The translations under genes were made by a program, and so were the position numbers. This document shows positions 7,721 through 14,584 of a DNA stretch of 14,721 nt, piece by piece. Position 1 is the stretch's first letter; every line of letters begins with the position of its first letter. The DNA comes from an uncultured Faecalibacterium sp. (GTDB taxonomy: Bacteria; Bacillota; Clostridia; Oscillospirales; Ruminococcaceae). The stretch is from assembly GCA_934548045.1 (NCBI GenBank), contig CAKTEM010000031.1, positions 1 to 14,721 on the forward strand, written 5' to 3'. The notes beneath the pieces are model-generated. The model was not told the origin of the DNA, made no database searches, and saw only the letters and a program-made list of their open reading frames with translations.

Positions 7721-8797
7721 CTAATCAATTTCCAGCATTGCTTTACATTCCTGTGTCACCTGCTCCACCTGCGCAAAGTCCACGGCGGCACGATAGTAGG
7801 TCTCCAGCTCGTCGTGGCAGCTCTTGGCCTGCGCCATCAGTGCGATGGCCTGTTCCAGCAGTTCGGCGGCGGCACGCTCATTGAACCGGAGACGGGCGCG
7901 GTAGCCCGACAGGTTTTCCCGGTCGACGAACCGGGTACAGCGGACAGCCTGCACGCCCGGGATCTGCACCGGATGCCAGCGGTTATCCGTCAAAAACGCC
8001 AGCCGGAGCGACGGGATGATGATATGGTCGATCTTATCTTCCGGGTGCATGGCGCACGGGCAGGTGATGATGTGATAGCCTCGTGCCAGTGCTTCGGCCC
8101 GGATGAGTTCCAACAGCAGCCGGGAAATCGCCCCGTAATCGTCGTGGAAGACCACCGTCCGGTCGGCCAAAGCCTCCACCGTATTCTTATAAAAGACGAT
8201 ACCCTTCGGCGTGATGGCGGACAGCAGGCGAAGCTCTTCGCTGGGCGTGCCGTCTGTTCTTGGCAGGACCCGGGCGCAGAGACGCTTGACATACCGGCGG
8301 ACTTTCTCGAAATTCGCACTGCATGCTTCGGCTCTCCGGCTGTCCAGCAGCAGGCTTCCGGCAGAAGCCACATACCGGGATGCCCGGCTGCGGAGGACGG
8401 CGTTTTTCCGGAACAGCTCCTTGACCTCGCCGCAGTGCGGATGGATGGCCCCGGCGTTGATGGTGTGGTACAGGCTGACGACCACTTCATCTGCTCCCGG
8501 TGCGTCCGGCTCGACCACATGGGGCGCGGTGGCGTCCACGATGGCCGCCTTCTTATCTAAGAAGATGACGCCGTCCAGACTGTCCGGGTCGGAAGCGCAG
8601 TGGACGCGCTCGATGGGTTCACCGTTCGCTTCGGCCTGCTGTGCAAGCCGCTTCATCATGGTGGATTTTCCGCAGCCCGGGCCGCTCTTGATGAGGTACA
8701 TCCGGATGCCGGGTTCTTTGCGGAGAGCTTCAAAATAGCCTTTGAATCCTGCCGGTGTGGTCGCACCGAGGAAGAAATCGGTCGTTCTGGATTCCAT
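7721..8797 (-). CDS. P-loop ATPase, PRK06851-like
   Basis: 358 residues, conserved in Firmicutes but of unknown exact function. Walker A GPGCGKST is at residues 39-46 and is preceded by FFLGATTPAGFKGYF, the start I associate with the PRK06851 group. The second half (from about residue 190, KGIVFYKNTVEAL, FHDDYG) looks like a degenerate second P-loop half, which fits the two-part layout of that group. I chose the ATG at 8797 because GAGGTG lies 6 bases in front of it; a GTG at 8806 adds three codons but overlaps that binding site. The gene is followed after 15 bases by the helicase. It lies 182 bases downstream of the glycosylase stop, with the palindromic repeat and a 7-bp inverted repeat between them. 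Confidence 0.82.
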   Translation of the reverse strand: MESRTTDFFLGATTPAGFKGYFEALRKEPGIRMYLIKSGPGCGKSTMMKRLAQQAEANGEPIERVHCASDPDSLDGVIFLDKKAAIVDATAPHVVEPDAPGADEVVVSLYHTINAGAIHPHCGEVKELFRKNAVLRSRASRYVASAGSLLLDSRRAEACSANFEKVRRYVKRLCARVLPRTDGTPSEELRLLSAITPKGIVFYKNTVEALADRTVVFHDDYGAISRLLLELIRAEALARGYHIITCPCAMHPEDKIDHIIIPSLRLAFLTDNRWHPVQIPGVQAVRCTRFVDRENLSGYRARLRFNERAAAELLEQAIALMAQAKSCHDELETYYRAAVDFAQVEQVTQECKAMLEID

Positions 8798-8810
8798 ACA
8801 AAACACCTCG

Positions 8811-8834
8811 CTTTTGCTTTAGAGTATGCAAAAG
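8811..8834. repeat. Perfect inverted repeat in the leader of the ATPase gene
   Basis: CTTTTGC (8811-8817) and GCAAAAG (8828-8834) form a perfect 7-bp inverted repeat around a 10-base centre, 14 bases upstream of the ATPase ATG. It could be an operator or an mRNA hairpin close to the ribosome binding site. It lies outside the palindromic element. Confidence 0.45.
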
Positions 8835-8861
8835 TGAGGGGGATTGATACTTTCCAAGAAA

Positions 8862-8980
8862 ACTCCCTCAGTCGCTTACGCGACAGCCCCCTCTGGGAGG
8901 GGACCTTTGACGTTGCGGCAAGCTATAAAAGCCTCCCTCTCTGAGGGAGGTGGCATCGCGTTAGCGATGACAGAAGGAGT
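8862..8980. repeat. 119-bp MITE-like palindromic element with four hairpins
   Basis: The ends are imperfect terminal inverted repeats: ACTCCCTCAGTCGC on the left, and ACTCCTTCTGTCATCGC read inwards from the right. Inside are four perfect stems: GTCGC/GCGAC (8871-8884), CCCCTC/GAGGGG (8888-8902), CCTCCCTC/GAGGGAGG (8932-8950) and CATCGC/GCGATG (8954-8969). It has no coding capacity, as expected of a non-autonomous element moved by another transposase. From memory, similar units are common in Faecalibacterium-type genomes; copy number could not be checked. Its right end touches the last base of the glycosylase stop codon. Confidence 0.65.
8927..8950 (-). terminator. Probable terminator of the uracil-DNA glycosylase gene, supplied by the repeat
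   Basis: On the minus strand the stem CCTCCCTC-AGA-GAGGGAGG (8950-8932) is followed by CTTTT. An 8-bp GC-rich stem plus T-run fits an intrinsic terminator 30 bases after the glycosylase stop. If it is leaky, the ATPase and helicase would be transcribed from the same unit. Confidence 0.5.
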
Positions 8981-9546
8981 CAATACGTTCTCTCGCAAAC
9001 CTCATTGATCTTATCTCGCAATGCCACAAAATCCGCGAAGGTCTCCGGTTTATTCTGCGGCTGGCGGAGGAGGGCCGCCGGGTGGAAGGTACCCATGAAG
9101 AGGATGCCGTTCTTCTCGATAAAGGTGCCATGCTCCTTGGTGACCGAGAAATCCGAGCGGATCATCCGCTGGGCGGCGATGCGGCCAAGGCAGACCACGA
9201 TCTTCGGGCGCATCAGCCGGAACTGCTCGCGCAGCCACGGCATACAGGCTTCGCTCTCCGCCGGCAGAGGGTCGCGGTTCTTCGGCGGACGGCACTTGAC
9301 AATATTCGCGATATAGCAATTCTTTTTCCGGTCAAGGTCGATAGCGAAAAGATACTTATCCAGCAGCTGACCGCTCCGGCCCACGAACGGAAGGCCCTGT
9401 TCGTCCTCGTTCTGGCCCGGGCCTTCGCCCACAAACAGGACTTCGGCAGTTTCTACGCCCTGTCCGAAGACCACATTCGTCCGCATCTCGTGCAGCGGAC
9501 ACCGGGTGCAGGCAAGGCACTCGGCACGCAGTGTTTCCCAGTTCAT
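8980..9546 (-). CDS. Family-4 uracil-DNA glycosylase (4Fe-4S type)
   Basis: 188 residues, normal for the family. It removes uracil from DNA that arises by cytosine deamination or dUTP incorporation, the first step of base excision repair. Motif GEGPGQNEDEQG (40-51) forms the active-site loop and HPAALL (155-160) the second motif. Cys13, Cys16, Cys85 and Cys101 have the spacing of the four iron-sulfur ligands of thermophile family-4 enzymes. The ATG at 9546 is 11 bases after AGGA; a GTG just upstream at 9549 has the better 8-base spacing and may be the true start, adding one residue. The stop codon abuts the palindromic element. It is divergent from pta across about 185 bases. Confidence 0.93.
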   Translation of the reverse strand: MNWETLRAECLACTRCPLHEMRTNVVFGQGVETAEVLFVGEGPGQNEDEQGLPFVGRSGQLLDKYLFAIDLDRKKNCYIANIVKCRPPKNRDPLPAESEACMPWLREQFRLMRPKIVVCLGRIAAQRMIRSDFSVTKEHGTFIEKNGILFMGTFHPAALLRQPQNKPETFADFVALRDKINEVCERTY

Positions 9547-9607
9547 CACTTTGTTAATCCTCTCACAAATAAAATGACAAATTCTTCACAATCATACGAA
9601 AGATTTC

Positions 9608-9631
9608 TACCACAAAATATACCACAAAATT
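9608..9631. repeat. Tandem 12-bp direct repeat upstream of pta
   Basis: TACCACAAAATA (9608-9619) is followed directly by TACCACAAAATT (9620-9631), 11 of 12 bases identical. It ends 11 bases upstream of the pta -35 box, within the shared region between pta and the glycosylase gene. It could be a regulator binding site or a chance AT-rich repeat. Confidence 0.4.
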
Positions 9632-9642
9632 GCGGTTTTGTC

Positions 9643-9670
9643 TTGAAGTTTTCAAACTCTGTGCTAGAAT
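9643..9670 (+). promoter_or_regulatory. Promoter of pta
   Basis: TTGAAG (9643-9648), a 16-bp spacer and TAGAAT (9665-9670), with TGC directly before the -10 box (extended -10). The start near 9677 gives a leader of about 57 bases, which begins with a small hairpin, GGACAC/GTGTCC (9680-9698). Confidence 0.68.
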
Positions 9671-9733
9671 AAAAAAGAAGGACACATCTGTGGTGTCCGG
9701 AAGAATTGCAAAGTAATTTCGGAGGTAATCACA

Positions 9734-10759
9734 ATGGCTGATATGTTTGCGCCGCTGGTAGCACAGCTGAAGGCGAACCCCAAGACGATCGTTTTTACCG
9801 AGGGCAATGACCCTCGCATCCTGGAGGCCGCAAGCAAGCTGCTGGCTGAGGGCGTGCTGAAGGTCGTTATGGTCGGCAATGAGGCAGAGTGCAAGGCTGC
9901 TGCCGCTGCCGGCAACTTTGATATTTCCGCTGCTGAGATCATCGACCCGGAGAACTACGCCGGTTTCGATGAGATGGTCAACACTATGGTCGAGCTGCGC
10001 AAGGGCAAGCAGACCGCTGAGGAATGCACCGCTCTGCTGAAGAAGTCCAACTACTTCGGCACCATGCTGGTCAAGATGGGCAAGGCTGACTGCCTGCTGG
10101 GTGGCGCAACCTACTCCACCGCTGACACCATCCGTCCGGCTCTGCAGCTGGTCAAGACCAAGAAGGGCGCACATCTGGTAAGCTCCTGCTTCATTCTGGA
10201 CCGTGACTTCGGCGAAGAGGGTCTGAAGCGCATCGCTATGGGCGACTGCGCCGTCAACATTGATTACACCGATACCGTCGATAAGGCTACCGGCGAGGTC
10301 AAGGTCGCTGCTGCTTCCAAGCTGGCAGAGGTCGCTGTTGAGACCGCTAAGACCGCAAAGCTGTTCGGCATCGACCCAAAGGTCGCTGTCCTGAGCTTCT
10401 CCACCAAGGGTTCCGGCAAGGGCGGCACCGTCGCTCTGAGCCACGACGCAGTCATCAAGGCTCAGGAGATGGATCCCGAGCTGGCAGTTGACGGCGAGCT
10501 GCAGTTCGACGCTGCTGTTTCTCCCGAGGTCGCAAAGACCAAGTGCAAGGGCAGCAAGGTCGCAGGCCAGGCCAACACCTTCGTCTTCCCCTGCATCGAG
10601 GCTGGCAACATCGGCTATAAGATCGCTCAGCGTTTGGGCGGCTATGCTGCTTACGGCCCCATCCTGCAGGGCCTGAATGCTCCCATCAACGACCTGTCTC
10701 GCGGCTGCAACGCAGACGAGGTCTACAAGATGAGCCTCATCACTGCCTGCCAGTCCTGA
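9734..10759 (+). CDS. pta: Phosphate acetyltransferase
   Basis: 341 residues, the length of the short class without an N-terminal regulatory domain. It converts acetyl-CoA and phosphate to acetyl phosphate and CoA; with acetate kinase this yields ATP and acetate, or runs in reverse to take up acetate. Family landmarks: IVFTEGNDPRILEAA near the N-terminus, GKADCLLGGATYSTADTIRPALQ (about 116-138), VAVLSFSTKGSGKG (about 217-230), GELQFDAAVSPEVA (about 255-268) and NTFVFPCIEAGNIGYKIAQR (about 281-300). The start has GGAGG (9721-9725) 8 bases upstream. It is a single-gene unit between its own promoter and a strong terminator; no ackA lies beside it in the window. Codon use is markedly biased (CTG, AAG, GCT), as expected of a highly expressed gene. 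Confidence 0.96.
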   Translation: MADMFAPLVAQLKANPKTIVFTEGNDPRILEAASKLLAEGVLKVVMVGNEAECKAAAAAGNFDISAAEIIDPENYAGFDEMVNTMVELRKGKQTAEECTALLKKSNYFGTMLVKMGKADCLLGGATYSTADTIRPALQLVKTKKGAHLVSSCFILDRDFGEEGLKRIAMGDCAVNIDYTDTVDKATGEVKVAAASKLAEVAVETAKTAKLFGIDPKVAVLSFSTKGSGKGGTVALSHDAVIKAQEMDPELAVDGELQFDAAVSPEVAKTKCKGSKVAGQANTFVFPCIEAGNIGYKIAQRLGGYAAYGPILQGLNAPINDLSRGCNADEVYKMSLITACQS

Positions 10760-10794
10760 GTCTGAGCGTTCTCTGAACGACATCTGAACCTTTT

Positions 10795-10827
10795 GACCCT
10801 CACCGGGTGACCGGCGAGGGTCTTTTT
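10795..10827 (+). terminator. Rho-independent terminator of pta
   Basis: Stem GACCCTC (10795-10801) with GAGGGTC (10816-10822), extended inwards by CCGG/CCGG around a GTGA loop with one A/C mismatch, followed by TTTTT. It lies 35 bases after the pta stop. Confidence 0.9.
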
Positions 10828-10839
10828 GTTTCCCTGCAC

Positions 10840-10868
10840 TTGCATTTTGTACAAGAACATGGTATAAT
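10840..10868 (+). promoter_or_regulatory. Promoter of the SRP RNA (and possibly dnaX)
   Basis: TTGCAT (10840-10845), a 17-bp spacer and TATAAT (10863-10868), a perfect -10 box. Transcription should begin near 10874-10876, at the first base pair of a GGCATAC/GTATGCC hairpin. Confidence 0.82.
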
Positions 10869-10895
10869 ACTCAGGCATACGAAAGGTATGCCTTG

Positions 10896-11071
10896 TCGGA
10901 CAGCGTTTGCTGCGTGGTTCGGCATACGGATGCGGGCCCTGTACGATGGGACCGCTGTGAACCAGGTCAGGTGGGGAACCAAGCAGCCTTAAGCGGCGTG
11001 GCTCGTGCGTTTCAGTCAGCCTGCATCCGTATGCCGAGGAACGCAGCCGGGAGTTTTTCCTGCGCTGTCCG
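10896..11071 (+). ncRNA. ffs: Signal recognition particle RNA
   Basis: The RNA scaffold that binds Ffh and guides membrane proteins to the translocon. The conserved helix-8 signature is at 10965-10988: GGTCAGG, a GGAA loop (10975-10978), then AAGCAGCC. A long closing helix is visible: GGCATACGGATGC (10921-10933) pairs with GCATCCGTATGCC (11023-11035). Outside it GCTGCGT (10908-10914) pairs with ACGCAGC (11041-11047), and CGGACAGCG (10896-10904) with CGCTGTCCG (11063-11071). The primary transcript probably starts near 10874 with a separate hairpin (10874-10892) and ends in the T-run to 11077. The conserved core as a search model would score it is about 10917-11040. It is longer than a 4.5S-type RNA, yet lacks a clear full Alu domain of the Bacillus type. 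Confidence 0.88.
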
Positions 11072-11077
11072 TTTTTT
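11063..11077 (+). terminator. Terminator at the SRP RNA 3-prime end
   Basis: CGCTGTCCG closes the outermost SRP helix with 10896-10904 and is followed by TTTTTT (11072-11077). A more local hairpin (CAGC...GCTG, 11044-11067) could also form. The dnaX ATG is only 26 bases beyond, so some readthrough may supply dnaX mRNA. Confidence 0.55.
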
Positions 11078-11103
11078 ATTTGTCTGAGAAAGGGGAACCG
11101 CAG

Positions 11104-12951
11104 ATGTATCGTGCGCTTTACCGCAAATGGCGTCCGCAGCGGTTTGAGGATGTGGTCGGCCAACGCGCCATCGTGACCGCGCTCAAGAACCAGATCACCG
11201 CCGGGCGTGTTGGCCACGCCTACCTGTTTACCGGCGTGCGCGGCACCGGCAAGACCACCTGCGCCAAAATCTTCGCAAAGGCAGTCAACTGCCTGCATCC
11301 CCAGAACGGTGACCCCTGCGGCGAATGTGAGATCTGCAAGGGCATCGACAACGGCAGCATCCTCGACGTGGTCGAGATGGACGCGGCGTCTAACAATGGC
11401 GTTGACGACATCCGCGACCTGCGCGATGAGACGGCCTACACGCCCAGTGCCTGCCGGTACAAAGTCTATATCATCGACGAGGTCCACATGCTCTCGACGG
11501 CGGCGTTCAACGCCCTGCTGAAAACGCTGGAAGAGCCGCCTGCCCATGTCATTTTCATCCTCGCCACGACGGAGATCCAGAAAGTTCCGGCCACCATCCT
11601 CTCGCGCTGCCAGCGGTATGATTTCACCCGTATCGGCCCCGAGGACATCGCCCGGCGTGTCGAGTACATTGCCGGTGAGGAGAAGCTGGAACTGACCTCA
11701 GAAGGTGCCGAGCTGATTGCCCGTCTTGCCGACGGTGCGCTTCGTGACGCGCTGTCTATTCTGGACACCTGCGCCGGTGTCACGGCAAAAATCGACGCCG
11801 ACGTTGTCCGCCGGATGGCCGGTGTCACCGACCGGAGCTATCTGTTCCGCATCTCGGACGCCATCGAAGCACAGGATGGCGCGTCCGCTCTGGCTCAACT
11901 GGCGGCATTGCGGCAGCAATCGGTGGACGTCAAGCGTCTGACCGAAGAGCTGATCGCCCACTACCGCGCCCTGATGCTGGCAGCCCTGCCGGGCGGTCAG
12001 TCACTGTTGTCGGGTGTTTCGCCCGAGGAAGAGGCACAGTACCTCGAAAAAGGCCCAAAGCTGGGTCAACGGGAGGCCATCCGTGCCATCCGCACCCTCG
12101 GGAACGCACTCGAACACATGACCCGTGGCAGCGACCAGCGCATCGAGCTGGAACTCGCGCTGTTCAGCCTGTCAGAACCGCCCCAGCAACAAGTCATTAT
12201 GGCAGCTGCTCCGGCACGTTCTGCGGCTCCTCAGCCTGCGCCTGCTGTGCAGCCCTTCACGGCCGCACCGGTACAGCCTTTTGTGAGCGCGCCGGCAACA
12301 CCCGTATCGGAACCCGTAGCCCCTGCTCCGCAGGCTCAGCCCACACAGCCGGAAGTCTCCGCGCCTGTTGCGGAGCCGCCTGCGCCGATTCCGGAAGCTC
12401 CCGAGACAAACGACGTTCCGCCCATTCCGGACGAGCCGCCGCTGCCGGAAGAACCGCCAGTGCAGCCTTCGGGTGCGCTGCCGTGGGATGAACCGGCCAG
12501 CATCGCCGCCGCGCCAGTCATTCCGGAACCTGCCCCTCAGCCTGTTGTGGAACACAAGGCCGACCCGGTGCTGAACAAGCCCCGTACTGTGGCGGCAGAG
12601 GGCGTCAATCCCTTCCCCCAGTGGCCGGAGGTCATCAAGCTGCTGCAGGAAAAAGACCCGATGCTCTATTCCTATCTGCGGAAGTCGAAGGCTTACTTCG
12701 ACGGCACGCGCGTCCTCATCGACGGCGGAAAGACCTTCCGGGATTTCATCCGCGCCAACAAGGACAGCCAGCGGCTCATCAAGCAGCTCATCGCGCAGGT
12801 GTCCGGCGTGAAAGTTCCCATCGGCCCGTATGAGCCGAAGACCGCTCAGAAGCACACCAGCAACGCCGAGCAGTCACTCCACGCCCTCGAAAAACTGGGG
12901 CTTGAGGTGACGATCGAAGATACGGCGAAGCGAAAAAATAAATCAATTTAA
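11104..12951 (+). CDS. dnaX: DNA polymerase III subunit gamma/tau
   Basis: 615 residues. ATPase of the clamp loader, which places the sliding clamp on DNA and links polymerase cores at the fork. The AAA+ domain (about 1-220) has the family start MYRALYRKWRPQRFEDVVGQ, Walker A GVRGTGKT (44-51), a zinc module (Cys63, Cys72, Cys75, Cys78), Walker B IIDEVH (123-128) and the SRC motif with the arginine finger. The collar domain reaches about residue 360. A linker very rich in Pro, Ala and Glu (about 365-495) leads to a C-terminal domain of the tau type (NPFPQWPEVIK onwards). The start at 11104 follows AAAGGGG with 8 bases; a longer frame from a GTG at 11005 would begin inside the SRP RNA and is rejected. 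It is the first gene of dnaX-ybaB-recR, a conserved order. I see no convincing frameshift signal for a short gamma form. Confidence 0.95.
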   Translation: MYRALYRKWRPQRFEDVVGQRAIVTALKNQITAGRVGHAYLFTGVRGTGKTTCAKIFAKAVNCLHPQNGDPCGECEICKGIDNGSILDVVEMDAASNNGVDDIRDLRDETAYTPSACRYKVYIIDEVHMLSTAAFNALLKTLEEPPAHVIFILATTEIQKVPATILSRCQRYDFTRIGPEDIARRVEYIAGEEKLELTSEGAELIARLADGALRDALSILDTCAGVTAKIDADVVRRMAGVTDRSYLFRISDAIEAQDGASALAQLAALRQQSVDVKRLTEELIAHYRALMLAALPGGQSLLSGVSPEEEAQYLEKGPKLGQREAIRAIRTLGNALEHMTRGSDQRIELELALFSLSEPPQQQVIMAAAPARSAAPQPAPAVQPFTAAPVQPFVSAPATPVSEPVAPAPQAQPTQPEVSAPVAEPPAPIPEAPETNDVPPIPDEPPLPEEPPVQPSGALPWDEPASIAAAPVIPEPAPQPVVEHKADPVLNKPRTVAAEGVNPFPQWPEVIKLLQEKDPMLYSYLRKSKAYFDGTRVLIDGGKTFRDFIRANKDSQRLIKQLIAQVSGVKVPIGPYEPKTAQKHTSNAEQSLHALEKLGLEVTIEDTAKRKNKSI

Positions 12952-12966
12952 AGGAGAACACCCACT

Positions 12967-13305
12967 ATGAAAGCAAGAATGCCCGCAGGCTTTGGCCGCC
13001 CCGACATGAACGCCCTGATGCGTCAGGCTCAGAAGATGCAGGAAGACATGAAGGCAAAGCAGGCCGAACTGGAAGCCGCTGAATACACCGGCAGCGCATC
13101 CGGCGAGATGGTCACCGTCAAGATGAACGGCAAGCACGAAGTCCTGTCCATCAACATCAAACCCGAGGCCGTTGACCCCGACGATATCGAGATGCTGGAA
13201 GATCTGGTCGCTGCTGCCATCAACGCCACCGTCAAGAAGGTCGATGAGACTGCCGAGGCCGAGATGGGCAAGCTGACCGGCGGCATGAACATCCCCGGCC
13301 TCTAA
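12967..13305 (+). CDS. YbaB/EbfC family nucleoid-associated protein
   Basis: 112 residues, typical length. Small dimeric DNA-binding protein, thought to bind the nucleoid and often encoded between dnaX and recR. Recognised by GFGRPDMNALMRQAQKMQED near the N-terminus (helical, charged), ASGEMVTVKMNGKHEVLSI in the beta-sheet middle, and DLVAAAINATVKKVDE in the C-terminal helix, ending in a short Gly/Met tail. The start has AAAGGAG 10 bases upstream. It lies 15 bases after dnaX and 19 before recR, so all three are one operon. Confidence 0.94.
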   Translation: MKARMPAGFGRPDMNALMRQAQKMQEDMKAKQAELEAAEYTGSASGEMVTVKMNGKHEVLSINIKPEAVDPDDIEMLEDLVAAAINATVKKVDETAEAEMGKLTGGMNIPGL

Positions 13306-13324
13306 GCCGAACGGAGGGTCCGCA

Positions 13325-13924
13325 ATGGAATACACTGCTGCCCCACTCGAAAAACTCATCGAAGAACTGAGCAAATTTTCGGGTATTGGCCGCAAGAGTG
13401 CGACCCGGATGGCGTATCAGATCATGAGCATGTCGGATGAAGACGCCGCATCTTTGGCCGGTGCCATCCAGAACGCCCACATCAAACTGCACCGTTGCCG
13501 GGTCTGCCAGAACTACACCGACGCCGACGTCTGCAACATCTGTTCAAACGCCAAACGGGATAAATCCATCATCTGCGTGGTGGAACATCCCCGGGATGTG
13601 CAGGCCATCGAGCGGACACGGGAGTACAACGGCATGTATCATGTCCTGTACGGCCTGCTCAATCCGCTGGACGGCATCACCGCCGAGCAGCTGACCGTCA
13701 AGGAACTGCTGGCACGGCTGGGCGACGACACGGTGAAAGAGGTCATCATGGCGATGAATCCCACCGTCGAGGGTGACGCAACGGCCATGTATCTGGCAAA
13801 GCTCATCAAGCCGCTGGGCATCAAAACAACCCGTCTGGCCTACGGCCTGCCCATCGGTTCCAGCCTCGAATATGCCGACGAAAGCACCCTTTACCGCGCA
13901 CTTTCGGGCCGCGGCGAGCTGTAA
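13325..13924 (+). CDS. recR: Recombination protein RecR
   Basis: 199 residues, the usual length. Works with RecF and RecO to load RecA at single-strand gaps. The N-terminal helix-hairpin-helix is seen as LSKFSGIGRKSATRMAY (about 16-31), the zinc finger as Cys58, Cys61, Cys70 and Cys73, and the Toprim domain starts at IICVVEHPRDVQAIE with MNPTVEGDATAMYL further on. The C-terminus has TRLAYGLPIGSSLEYADE, a hallmark of the family. The start has GGAGG with 7 bases spacing. Last gene of the dnaX operon; smpB behind it has its own promoter. Confidence 0.97.
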   Translation: MEYTAAPLEKLIEELSKFSGIGRKSATRMAYQIMSMSDEDAASLAGAIQNAHIKLHRCRVCQNYTDADVCNICSNAKRDKSIICVVEHPRDVQAIERTREYNGMYHVLYGLLNPLDGITAEQLTVKELLARLGDDTVKEVIMAMNPTVEGDATAMYLAKLIKPLGIKTTRLAYGLPIGSSLEYADESTLYRALSGRGEL

Positions 13925-13940
13925 ATGGGGAAATTTTGGA

Positions 13941-13955
13941 AAAGTGTTACACTTT
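13941..13955. repeat. 15-bp palindrome between recR and smpB
   Basis: AAAGTGTTACACTTT, perfect around the central T, 17 bases after the recR stop and 15 bases before the smpB -35 box. It could be an operator of smpB-ssrA or a weak terminator of the recR operon (followed by CTTC, a poor T-run). Confidence 0.4.
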
Positions 13956-13970
13956 CTTCAAAAATCGCCC

Positions 13971-13998
13971 TTGAAAAACCGCAAAAATATGATATACT
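13971..13998 (+). promoter_or_regulatory. Promoter of smpB (and possibly ssrA)
   Basis: TTGAAA (13971-13976), a 16-bp spacer and TATACT (13993-13998), with TGA immediately before the -10 box (extended -10). The start near 14005 gives a leader of about 32 bases. Confidence 0.7.
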
Positions 13999-14036
13999 AA
14001 CAAAACAAAGCCAGACAAAGAAAGGAGGCGCGTCCA

Positions 14037-14519
14037 ATGGCACCGACGAAAGAACGTCCGGCAACAAAAACGATTGCCACCAACCGGGAGGCGCGTCACG
14101 AATACTTTGTTCTGGAAGCCTTAGAGACCGGCGTTGAGCTGAAAGGCACCGAAGTCAAAAGCCTGCGTGCCGGCGGCGTCAACCTGAAAGACAGCTGGGT
14201 CGACATCGAGGATGGCGAACTGCTGGTAAAGGGGATGCACATCACCCCCTATGACCACGGCAACATCTTCAATCAGGATCCACTTCGTGTCCGGCGGCTT
14301 CTGGCGCACAAGAGTGAGATCCGGCGTCTGCATCAACAGTGCAAACTGCAGGGTTACACGCTGGTGCCGCTCTCGCTTTATTTCAAGCATGGCCGCGTCA
14401 AGATGGAAGTGGGCCTGTGCAAGGGCAAAAAGCTCTATGACAAGCGCGCTGACGCCGCAAAGCGTGACGCAAAACGCTCCATCGACCGGGCTGTGAAGTC
14501 CAACGGCAAGTTCTATTGA
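14037..14519 (+). CDS. smpB: SsrA-binding protein SmpB
   Basis: 160 residues, the usual length. Binds tmRNA, brings it to stalled ribosomes and mimics the codon-anticodon part in trans-translation. Landmarks: IATNREARHEYFVLEALETG near the start, GTEVKSLRAG (about 38-47), a central beta-barrel stretch HITPYDHGN, RKS-type region as LLAHKSEIRRL, VPLSLYFKHGRVKMEVGLCKGKK (about 112-135) and a basic C-terminal tail (KRADAAKRDAKRSIDRAVK). The start at 14037 has AAAGGAGG (14021-14028) 8 bases upstream. It lies 65 bases before the tmRNA gene, its partner. Confidence 0.97.
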   Translation: MAPTKERPATKTIATNREARHEYFVLEALETGVELKGTEVKSLRAGGVNLKDSWVDIEDGELLVKGMHITPYDHGNIFNQDPLRVRRLLAHKSEIRRLHQQCKLQGYTLVPLSLYFKHGRVKMEVGLCKGKKLYDKRADAAKRDAKRSIDRAVKSNGKFY

Positions 14520-14559
14520 TTTTCCGGGCAGCTTTTCCGGCAAAACCACAACGCGATAC

Positions 14560-14582
14560 AGCACATCGCAAGATGTGCTTTT
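14560..14582 (+). terminator. Hairpin between smpB and tmRNA (terminator or processing signal)
   Basis: AGCACATC (14560-14567) and GATGTGCT (14572-14579) enclose a GCAA loop of the stable GNRA type and are followed by TTTT and then ATG. The T-run is short and the hairpin stops six bases before the tmRNA 5-prime end, so it may end smpB mRNA, or help RNase processing of a joint transcript. Confidence 0.5.
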
Positions 14583-14584
14583 AT

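Noticed and set aside
9563..10783. A 406-codon open frame on the minus strand opposite pta
   Set aside because: It mirrors the strong codon bias of pta, has no recognisable domain and no start signals, and runs across the pta promoter.
10761..10790. Three TCTGA units at exact 11-base spacing after pta, placing TGA stops in all three frames
   Set aside because: Short and without partners elsewhere. It may be chance or a fail-safe stop region, but nothing supports a function.
11005..11103. A longer dnaX start (GTG at 11005)
   Set aside because: It would begin inside the paired part of the SRP RNA and run through its terminator. The ATG at 11104 gives the standard MYRALYRKWRP start with a ribosome binding site.
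12040..12060. A possible slippery sequence (GAAAAAGG) for a short DnaX gamma form
   Set aside because: The A-run is not in the frame needed for -1 slippage and no strong stem or internal Shine-Dalgarno sequence goes with it.
12172..12855. A 227-codon open frame opposite the dnaX linker
   Set aside because: Arg/Gly-rich composition caused by the Pro/Ala-rich linker on the other strand; no homologous features.
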